This document shows, piece by piece, positions 56,302 through 64,000 of a DNA stretch of 64,000 nucleotides (its first letter is position 1; each line of letters begins with the position of its first letter). A model generated the notes under the pieces. The model was not told where the DNA came from, made no database searches, and was given only the letters and a program-made list of their open reading frames with translations. Both the position numbers and the translations under genes were made by a program. The DNA comes from Typha latifolia (lineage: Eukaryota > Streptophyta > Magnoliopsida > Poales > Typhaceae), in the NCBI GenBank assembly GCA_019914945.1, contig CM034111.1:5580001-5644000 (forward strand). The letters are read 5' to 3'.

Positions 56302-56924
56302 CTATGAAGCATGAATACTTTATTTACCCCTCTATACCGATATCCAATACGGTACAGATACGGCCCAATACATATTAGATATGGCTAGAGGAGTATCCGA
56401 ATTAAGAAAATTAATTTTAATTTTTGATACGGCTCTAATATAGAGGGATATGGCTCCGATACTGTGGGATACAGCTCCTATACATTTCCTGACCATCTAA
56501 TCTTTATTATACTAATAAGATGATATAAAACATATACTTTATATATACGTACGATTATCCAATCCTTTAGGTTATTTTAAGGCTTTGTTTATTTGATAAT
56601 GAATTAAACCATTTAAAGATTCAAATTAATTGTAGATTAATAGTTGAAGTAGGTTTTAATATTTCACTAACATTTTGAGTTTCATATCAGTTTCTATTAT
56701 AATATTATTATAAAGTTTTAGGCATGTAAATACTAAATCGATAGCTTTCTTTCCTTTTATCTTATCATCATTTTTTACCATATGTTATATTGGTTGACAA
56801 TAGATTAAAAATATATTATTTATTTATTGGTGTATCCATTCCGTATTTGTATCCTACTTTTCAAAATTTATCGTATCTCCGTATTCGTATCTCTGTATTC
56901 TGTATTCGTATCCATGCTTCATAG
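56302..56924. mobile_element. hAT-like element with CTATGAAGC ends
   Basis: A 623-bp element whose ends CTATGAAGCATGAATAC and GTATCCATGCTTCATAG are inverted repeats. The flanks are AATGCAAC (56,294-56,301) and AATGAAAC (56,925-56,932), an 8-bp duplication with one mismatch. The arms repeat GATACGG/CGTATC words. An 8-bp duplication points to hAT. There is no transposase. A single end of the same family lies at about 43,197. Confidence 0.75.
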
Positions 56925-58567
56925 AATGAAACTATATGCCAAAGAGTTTTAATGTCAATGCTTATCTGTTTTGGCTCATGCCAATGATCTTCAATAAAGA
57001 TAGGTGCTCCAATTTTAAATGCTCCTAGTTGGGTTACCCAAAGTTGGAACATTAAATAAAGCAATATAACGTGAGTCCAATTGAACCAAGGACAACAAAT
57101 TTCCCATAAATGTTGGTTGTTAACTCAAAACTCAACATATCAGTATTGGTAGACAATGTAATAGTAAATGATAAAATAAATGTACTAAGTATCAGTATCG
57201 GTATTGATATACAATGTGTATCGACTCTATTGGCCATATCAATCTTTGTATAAGACAATATTTATTTGATTGTAACAATTTATCGATCTATATCGATTGT
57301 TTTAGTATGAGGCTATTTTTAAATTACGTAAACTTATAAAAGAATTTAAATAAATATAGGAAAAATCATACAAATTTAATAAAAATGATAAATTCAATCT
57401 ACTATCTCAAAGTAGCGAGTTTGTGGAGAAAGTTGGTTGTTGACAAAAAACACTACTTTTACCAGCAATGCTTGCAGCCACCTTCGTAGAGCAGATGTTG
57501 TGTAGAGGTCCTACAAAAAAATAGAGAGGAGAAGAAGAAAACTCACATCATTGAGGAACATCTTTAGACTCACCGATCTCCTCTAATTAGTTAGCTCTAC
57601 GTACAATTTGTTAAACTAACCTATGACCGACCTGGTTCCCTTACGATCAATGGGATTCTAACGTTCGATAAAATCCGTCTTGAATCTAGCCCAACATTTT
57701 TTTCATAAAAAAGCATGGCCAATATGGCCTACATATTGGCCAAGACATGGCTCGTATGGCCGAGTATCGGTTGATACCAACGAAACCTACTGAAACTAGT
57801 AACCTTTCTAGTTTTGACTGTTGTTTCGGATCGTCATTGGCCAATATTTCAAACCATGCATCTTAACAGTGTTGAATATATTTCTTAGTATCAAATCAAG
57901 GATGATTAAGTCTAGTATGAATCTTTTTACAACTCTACTTACAAACCAATATAATAACAAATGATTTAGAAATCACATGGGTCAAAATTGCTTGCATATA
58001 CGATAAGACCCACATGTTGAGTTGTGCATAAGCTTATAGGTTTGAAATTGTGTAGCTATGTATTTTGGGGCAAATCATGTACAACTATTTACTGGAAAAA
58101 AATATAATAATTTCAACAACTCATATGGTAAGTGTTAATATTTGATAGATTGATTGGAAGAGTTGAGGGTAGGCCGATTAGTAGTAAAGATAGACTAGTA
58201 TCACATTTGACAAGACAAAAAAATAAGCCTTTAAGGAAAGCTTCACTTTATATGATTTGGCTTAGTTTACAATGGGGGAAGCCCACTTTTTATAGGCTCT
58301 CTAAGTAGTAACCTACCACTCAAATTAACTAGACAAAAAGCCAAGTGTTTTCTTTTACAAAGAAATTTCCAACCTTGCCTCCTCCCTCTTATGTTTCTTC
58401 TTCTGCTTAATGCGTAATAAGGGAAATTTCTCTTGACAAGAGAATGTAATGTGCATTAAAATTTCTACCAATAGAAATACCACTATGTAGGAACATATAG
58501 AAATGCAGGAGAATTAAATAACTGAATTAAACATTTATTAGCTATCATTTTTACCTGGTTGTATTGA
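56925..58567. other. Spacer downstream of the NYN/C2H2 gene
   Basis: No gene recognised. Words such as TTGGCCAATA and CGGTTGATACC near 57,720-57,850 and GATATACAATGTGTATCGA near 57,205 suggest further small repeats, but boundaries were not found. The 58,490-58,567 end presumably holds the 3' UTR of the gene. Confidence 0.4.
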
Positions 58568-59860
58568 TCAAATGTAGACATCATCCTCCTCATCCTCACT
58601 GTCCCAAAGCAGGTCTTCTTCACCAGGTTTTGATGAACGGTCAAAACCATCCTCCTCAAGATCCTCTCGATCAGTACCCTCATTCACCACCTCTTCCTCC
58701 GAAAACATGGATATCCTCCTATCAAGAGACCCAGAATTCCTTGCTAGAATTTGATCAACCACATCGTCTAAATCTCTTGTATCACCATCGTCATAGAATT
58801 CGCTAACCTTAGTAAATCCCTCCTCTTCCTCCATCTCTTTGTATTCTTTCCTCCTCCACCCATCCTGAATCGTCTCCTCGCCAACTGCCCCGCTCTCCAC
58901 CCTATCCCAGGGCAACCATATATCCGCCACTTTCCCCAATGCTCTCAGCCCATCCCCAACCACCACTGTCCTCAGCTCCGCCTCCCGTGCTCTCCTCATC
59001 ATCTCCACGAAATCCGAATCATCCGACACCAACACCATCCAATCTACTCCCCGTGCCATTGAGTGCCGAATCTGGCGCTTCAGCGCCGCGTCCGCTGCCT
59101 GCGGCTTATCTTCCACCGTCCGAACGAACACCCCGGCCCGCCTTAGCTCCGAGGCGAGCCCGTACCCGGCCTTCGGGGTCAGCAACTCCCGAGCCGCCTC
59201 CTCGTACTTGTGGTTGTTGGAGATGAACCGCTCGCGGTACCGCTGCCGCTTCTTGCCCTTGAGGGATCGCATCCGGGATAGCTTCTTCTGGCGCTCGCGC
59301 TCGTGGAGCTGGAGGAAGTGGCGCTTCAGGTCGGGGCGGGTGGAGCAGCGGCGGCCGCAGACGGAGCAGACGTACGGCTCGGAGGGGGCGGCGAGGCCGC
59401 GGCGTTCGAGAAGGTCGAGCTGGCGGCGCTCGCGGCGCTGATCGAGGACCCAGCCGGGGAGGTGGGAAAAAGCGTGGCGGTTGGCGTAGGCGGAGATCTC
59501 CACGACGCGGCCGAGGAGGGAGGCAGCACGGAAGAGGGATGAGGCGGCGGCGTAGGGCGGACCGCGGGGCGGCTTGTTGTCGAGATCCCACAGGACGACG
59601 ACGCTCGGGGAGCGGGCCGACCACACCCCGTCGCGGCCGCGGACCATGTCGACTTCCGCCGACACCTCCTGCTGCGGCGGCGGCGCAGGCGAGGTGTGGT
59701 GGTCGGCGGCGGCGGAGAGGTAAACGGGGATTGGTGGTTTGAGGGGTAGGATGGGGAATGGGGAGGGGGAGCGGAAGTGTCGGCGGAGGGTGAGGAGAGG
59801 AGGGAGGGAGAGGGATGGGGTTTGGGGAGGGAAGTGGATGGCAGTGAGTGGCGTCAGCAT
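58568..59860 (-). CDS. NYN-domain protein with inserted C2H2 zinc finger
   Basis: A single 430-residue open frame. Residues 1-60 are rich in Pro/Ser/Arg/Leu and nearly free of acids, fitting an organelle (probably plastid) transit peptide. An NYN (PIN-like ribonuclease) fold follows. VVVLWDLDNKPP (88-98) gives the first acidic residues D92/D94. KPQAADAALKRQI (252-264) and MVLVSDDSDFVEMM (275-288) give the others (D257, D280-D283), and VVVGDG (299-304) closes the fold. Between the two NYN halves sits a C2H2 finger (C165, C168, H181, H186) with a basic Arg/Lys stretch to about 212. The C-terminus (320-430) is acidic and low-complexity. The start is the first ATG, in a GGCCACCATGC context. Plant families with this layout are annotated as C2H2-like zinc finger or putative endonuclease proteins; the exact target RNA is unknown. 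GC is very high over the N-terminal half. Confidence 0.9.
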   Translation of the reverse strand: MLTPLTAIHFPPQTPSLSLPPLLTLRRHFRSPSPFPILPLKPPIPVYLSAAADHHTSPAPPPQQEVSAEVDMVRGRDGVWSARSPSVVVLWDLDNKPPRGPPYAAASSLFRAASLLGRVVEISAYANRHAFSHLPGWVLDQRRERRQLDLLERRGLAAPSEPYVCSVCGRRCSTRPDLKRHFLQLHERERQKKLSRMRSLKGKKRQRYRERFISNNHKYEEAARELLTPKAGYGLASELRRAGVFVRTVEDKPQAADAALKRQIRHSMARGVDWMVLVSDDSDFVEMMRRAREAELRTVVVGDGLRALGKVADIWLPWDRVESGAVGEETIQDGWRRKEYKEMEEEEGFTKVSEFYDDGDTRDLDDVVDQILARNSGSLDRRISMFSEEEVVNEGTDREDLEEDGFDRSSKPGEEDLLWDSEDEEDDVYI

Positions 59861-59875
59861 GGTGGCCGGAGAATC

Positions 59876-59905
59876 GCGGTATTGGATTGGATAGGATTGG
59901 TTTCG
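59876..59905 (-). promoter_or_regulatory. Cluster of CCAAT words upstream of NYN gene
   Basis: On the minus strand three CCAAT words (59,881-59,900 on plus as ATTGG) lie 20-40 bases before the start codon. They are too close to the ATG to be sure promoter elements; they may lie in the 5' UTR. No clear TATA box was seen within the next 100 bases. Confidence 0.3.
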
Positions 59906-60404
59906 ATAACGTCCGAACAGTGGTTATCCCCCCTGTGGTATGACCGGGAAGAAGCGACATTTGATCAAATATGGATTATTTTTGTTCTTCCTCATTAAGA
60001 TGATTTGCTCTGTGCTTACAAAATAAAAACAGAGTTAAATTTTTTTTAAAAAAAAAAAGAGATAAAAACAGAGAGATTTACCTAAAACTTTTTTAAAAAA
60101 TAAAACAGCTTTAGAAATATTCTTTAATTAGCTGCCACAATTAACATTATTTATCAGAGTTTCGATCTCTGGATAGGCTTAATCCAAGGCTTGATGTTGT
60201 CACGGGCCAAGTCTTTTAAATAGTAATGCGATTCTCTGATTAATCAAATGCAAAGTATACAAAGAATGCCATAAACTTAGAAAATCATGGGTCCATGCAA
60301 GTATCTCCGATGCTCTTGGGTCATCCTTTAGTATAGCTCCCTTTCACGAGGACTCTCTTAGTTGAACATAAACTGCCTTAGTTCTCTCTCTTGAATGGTA
60401 GCGT
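59906..60404. other. Upstream spacer of the NYN/C2H2 gene
   Basis: Contains the presumed promoter. No other gene. Poly-A-rich stretch at 60,040-60,110. Confidence 0.4.
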
Positions 60405-60453
60405 TGTAACAACCCAATCCTTAAAAAAAAATTTAGATTAAAATTATTATTAT
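60405..60453 (-). repeat. Terminal fragment of the TG...CA LTR family
   Basis: TGTAACAACCCAATCCTTAA followed by an A-run matches the reverse complement of the end of LTR-unit copy 1 (15,580-15,616). Only about 45 bases remain before an hAT-like fragment begins, so it is a broken LTR end. Confidence 0.55.
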
Positions 60454-60700
60454 AGAGGTGAAAATGGATCTGGATAGTGCTCAACTCACATTCGGATCCA
60501 TATTTATAGTCCTGATACGAATATTGGATAGATAACAAAATTTAAAATCATATCCTAACTAAACAGATTCAAATAATTTTTAGATATGAATTTAATAATT
60601 TTCAAATAAAGGATCAGATCTTAAACAGATATGGATCGAATCTTAAACGGATATATAGATTCATATCGGATGCAAATCAAATCTTAAATATAATCAATTA
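60454..60700. mobile_element. hAT-like miniature element, copy C, truncated
   Basis: GAGGTGAAAATGGATCTGGA and the following 200 bases match, in inverted orientation, the right half of copies A and B (TAGTGCTCAACTCA, TATCCTAACTAAA, CAGATATGGATCG). The other end is missing. Confidence 0.65.
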
Positions 60701-61344
60701 ATTATTTATATTTGCTCCTTAATCTAAAAAAAATTATATCTAAATTATAGATCTATGCATCTCCGTCAGATATTGACTAGGACTAGCTACTAAAACAAGC
60801 TACCTAATAACAAGATACATCCTTTCTAGACCTCCACTTTTCAATATATTATAGCAAGTGTATAACCTACCTTTCAAACATATGATTTGGAAAAATTCTT
60901 GGTTCTAAATGTTTTAGAAGATCAATGTGTAGACCCTCAAGGAAAAGAAGGATTAAAAACAAAGAGGTAACACCCAAAACACAACCATGTAGGATTCATA
61001 AGATCACAGAATTCAAACACATCAAATCCAACACAATTGAATAAAACATGTATTGAACTAAAGATGTTATCATACTAAAAAATGGCAAACACAAATGCAA
61101 AGAAACATGAATGTGAACAACAAGCCCTTTGTTCCCGTCGGTGCTGCACCCGTAATAAGAGCTGAGGATTATCTTTCTTCGCAATTACCTCTGCCATCCT
61201 CGCTTGAGCCCACAACAAGCTAGGTTCTTAGAGACATGAGAAGGCTGCCACCTTTGACTCCTACACAAAGAGATTTTGGTCTCAAACCCATCCAAACTCG
61301 CTCCTCGACAACCATGGCTCACGAAGAAGTCCTTGGATTTGAAC
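60701..61344. other. Spacer, nothing recognised
   Basis: AT-rich to 61,120, then moderately GC-rich to 61,340. A short minus-strand open stretch at 60,996-61,184 has no family features. Confidence 0.4.
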
Positions 61345-61944
61345 CTAGGGGTGAAAACGGGTCGGATTAATTCCGACCCGACCCGCTATTCGACCCGATT
61401 CAGATTAGATTCGGATAAAAAATTTCTATCCGATTCGGATACGGATTCAGATACAGATAGAATTTTTGAAAAAAATTCGGATACGGATTCAGATACGAGT
61501 CGGATATATTTTTCGGATTCGAATACGAATATCAGATATCCGTTTACTTGCTTATTTTTTTAAATAATTTACAATTTTTAGTTTGCTTATTTAAATAATA
61601 AATATTAATATTGTTACTAATAATACGTTATATATTATTTATAGAGATTAATTTCTCTAATTTTATAAATTTGACATACAAAAAAAATTATTTGTCGTAA
61701 AACTCTTAATAATTTTGTATTAATTATATCTAAATAAAATATTATAATTATTTTAAATTCAATCAATATCCGTTTAAGATCCGATCCTCTATCCGAAAAT
61801 TATCCGTATTCGTTTAGTTAGGATATGATTTTAAAATGTTCTATCCGTCCAATATCCGTATCTGAATCTGTATCCAAACTAAAAATATGAATTCGAATAT
61901 GGGTTGAGCACTATACGATCCGTATCCGATCTATTTTCACCCCT
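61345..61944. mobile_element. hAT-like miniature element, copy B
   Basis: A 600-bp element with ends CTAGGGGTGAAAACGG and TTTTCACCCCT. The flanks are ATTTGAAC (61,337-61,344) and ATCTGAAC (61,945-61,952), an 8-bp duplication with one mismatch. It shares most of its length with copy A (37,643-38,251), including ATCCGATTCRGAT and TCGGATTCGAATA blocks. No transposase. Confidence 0.85.
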
Positions 61945-62223
61945 ATCTGAACTAGATTAGGCATCCACTTAAATTGCAATCTTTGTCGTAGCTTAGGAGG
62001 CTCTAGTGAATGGTGGATTGCCATCTCCTCCACTAGCATCTCCTCGACGATTAGGCTAACTAGGATTTCTACCGAGACTATCCAAACTAGTCGTCATCGA
62101 AAGAGATGAAGAGGATTTGGGGGATAGCATCGACGAAGGGGGCGTTTTGGCAGATGGCAAGGAGGGAAAGAAGGCTACTCTGGAAAGCATCCAAAATATG
62201 GACGAGGCGAGACAAAAGAAGGT

Positions 62224-64000
62224 TGTAATAACCGATATATATATATATATATATATATGACAATAAGGAGATAATGCACTTATCCTTAACCCATATGGAA
62301 CTCCTATTAGAAAATAGATAAGAAAACTAGACCCATATCTCCTTAGGATTTATTTCTTTATATATATACTATGTAGTGAAAAAAATATAGAGAAGAGAAA
62401 CCGTAAACTTTAGAGAGAGAGAGAGAGAGAGCGGATTTTGGTGGCCGTAGACTTTGGTGTCGGCAGCAAGGGAGTGCAACAAAGGAAGAAGAAGAAAAAG
62501 GGAGAAAGAAGGAAGAAGAAGGAAGTTAAGAAAAAAAGAAACAAAAAAGGGTCTGTTGCTATAATATGATAGTATGCATGGTACTGTAGTAGCAGTTAGG
62601 TCAAAAGGAGGGAAGAAAAAGGTTGCTTCGAAAATCGTGACTTTTAAGAAAATTTTAAAAATCAGATTTTGGAATAAGCGTGAGAGGCAAGTTTCTTGCT
62701 TATATTTTGTTTTTTTAATCCAGAGAAAACTAGTAGTAATTTTTTTTATTAGATATAATCTATTAAAAGATGCTTGAATATTCATTATCTCTTTTGTTTG
62801 TAAATTTTATCGGTTCATTAAAAATAGTGATAATTAGACATTCATGGTTATATTTCATTGGCTCATTAAAAATAATGATAATTAGACATTCATGGTTATA
62901 TTTTATTGGTTCATTAAAAATAATGATAATTAGACATTCATGATTAAATTTTATTGATTCATGTAAATTTTTAATTACTATTAGTATTCATGATTAAGAA
63001 TCAGAAATTTATTTTTAGAATAATCTCTTTTGGATAATTAGATAGATTGGATTTTTAGATATTTATCCTATTTTTCTTTCAGCAAATAAGATATAAAGGT
63101 TAATCATGCTGTTAGAGTGTTGTATAAGTTTAAAAATTACTTGATTCAAAACGCATTGATATCTATGCATTATTTAATTTATGTATAATGACTCCTTTGA
63201 TAAAAATGAAAAATCTAGATGTAAATGGTCATGATTTAATTTGGATTGGGTCAGAATGAATTATACTAGTGAAAGAGATATTTTGGGTTTATTTTGAACC
63301 CATTTTGATAGATAAGTCTAGGGAAAATATTCTTTGAATGTAACGTTGCAATGTGCTACCAAGTGACTCTAGTGGGATTAGAAAAAGATTCTTGAATTTT
63401 CATCCTAATAACTCTAATTTTATTCAACGGCTAGTAGAAAAGTTAGTAAGGTACTGTAGATGTACCTACTATGACCCTAGACGGATAGACTATCTAGAGA
63501 AGTCTTAGGCACCATCCCGATGGTGACTAGTAGTACGATGTGGACACGGGTCCGAATACTTATTAAAGAGATAATATGTCATTTTATTAGTTTGTCGGGC
63601 ATCCAAGATATTAATTTTAATAAATATAAATTATGTTTTTAGAGTGATTTATTCAGAAATGCAAGTTATTGCAATATTCATGATTTATACATTTTGGAAA
63701 TTTTTTGAAATGTATTTATTTTGAGAAAAATATTATATATGAGTTATGATCCCTTATGCACTATGTTATATTTATCACTTGTTGATTTTTCTATCGTTAG
63801 ACATATTTATAGATAGGGTGGGATTACTTGCTAAGCGTTGAGCTCATTAAATATTTATATTTTTTTCATGACAAGATCAAAATAAGTTAAAGTTGGACTC
63901 TGGAGACTAAGCTCGAAATTGAAATCATCCACATAGGAGTCTATGGTTTAGTTTTAGTTATTTAAATTTTCATTGTGTTAGATTATTAGTTGTTGAACCT
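62224..64000 (-). mobile_element. Possible LTR running off the right edge
   Basis: The left end TGTAATAACCG resembles the decayed end of LTR-unit copy 2 on plus. A (GA)n run with purine-rich DNA follows (62,411-62,550), as in copies 1-3. Near 63,825 CTAAGCGTTGAGCTCATT resembles CTAAGCCTTTTGCTCATG of copy 2 (18,507). This fits a related LTR in minus orientation. The right end is outside the window, so it cannot be confirmed. Confidence 0.35.
62806..62962 (+). repeat. 48-bp tandem repeat, about 3.2 units
   Basis: Units of the form GGTTCATTAAAAATAATGAT, followed by AATTAGACATTCATGGTTATATTTTATT, start near 62,812, 62,860, 62,908 and 62,957 (partial). Units 1-3 differ at only a few positions. It lies within the possible LTR. 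Confidence 0.9.

Noticed and set aside
59106..59960. A 284-residue Pro/Arg-rich frame and smaller plus-strand frames over the NYN gene
   Set aside because: They overlap the 430-residue gene in other frames. High GC lowers stop frequency; no motif supports them, whereas the main frame has NYN and C2H2 signatures.
1..64000. tRNA, rRNA and riboswitch genes
   Set aside because: No cloverleaf with a GGTTCGANTCC-type B box in context and no rRNA core motifs were seen. TTCGAA words at 11.6 kb are LTR repeats, not tRNA arms.

Overview
The window reads as nuclear DNA of a flowering plant. It is AT-rich and dominated by transposable elements: Ty1/copia and Ty3/gypsy chromovirus elements, plant L1-type LINEs with an RNase H domain, and hAT- and Tourist-like miniature elements. 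The one convincing host gene, at 58.6-59.9 kb, is very GC-rich at its 5' half and much less so at its 3' half. That gradient is typical of monocots, so a monocot is my best guess; I cannot name a species. I found no rRNA, tRNA, CRISPR or bacterial-type operon.

Layout. Positions 1-4,056 hold AT-rich intergenic DNA with a GC-rich left edge, a dense G-run tract and two miniature inverted-repeat elements. Positions 4,057-23,266 form a nest of retrotransposons. A decayed copia element has its 5' LTR interrupted by a gypsy LTR remnant and its 3' LTR interrupted by a minus-strand gypsy chromovirus. That gypsy is itself split twice by about 3.2-kb TG...CA units (probably solo LTRs) in opposite orientation, each with a perfect 5-bp target duplication. 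Positions 23,267-27,400 are AT-rich DNA with low-complexity repeats.

Positions 27,400-35,700 are an old, heavily mutated LINE split by a Tourist-like element and a third, shorter copy of the same LTR family. Positions 35,700-44,266 contain small elements, including two hAT-like ones with perfect 8-bp target duplications, one of which carries a GC-rich gene-like insert. They also contain hairpins and a long stretch I do not recognise. Positions 44,267-50,422 hold a full LINE insertion with a 16-bp target duplication, a poly-A tail, an intact ORF1 and an ORF2 broken by four stop codons. Positions 51,200-53,500 are a collapsed gypsy relic. A palindromic-ended hAT-like element lies at 56.3-56.9 kb.

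Positions 58,568-59,860 encode a single-exon NYN-domain protein with an inserted C2H2 zinc finger, on the minus strand. Positions 60.4-64 kb hold LTR fragments, two more copies of an hAT-like family and a 48-bp tandem repeat.

The elements do not work together as a pathway; what the region records is an order of insertions. Copia came first, then the gypsy elements into its LTRs, then the two LTR units into the gypsy integrase. The LINE at 44 kb looks younger than the one at 27-35 kb, because it keeps its target duplication, poly-A tail and long open frames. I see no evidence of an active novel system. The items most worth following are the roughly 6.7-kb imperfect palindrome, the C-to-T pattern of the LINE stops, the hAT element with a captured gene-like segment, and the split NYN/zinc-finger gene.
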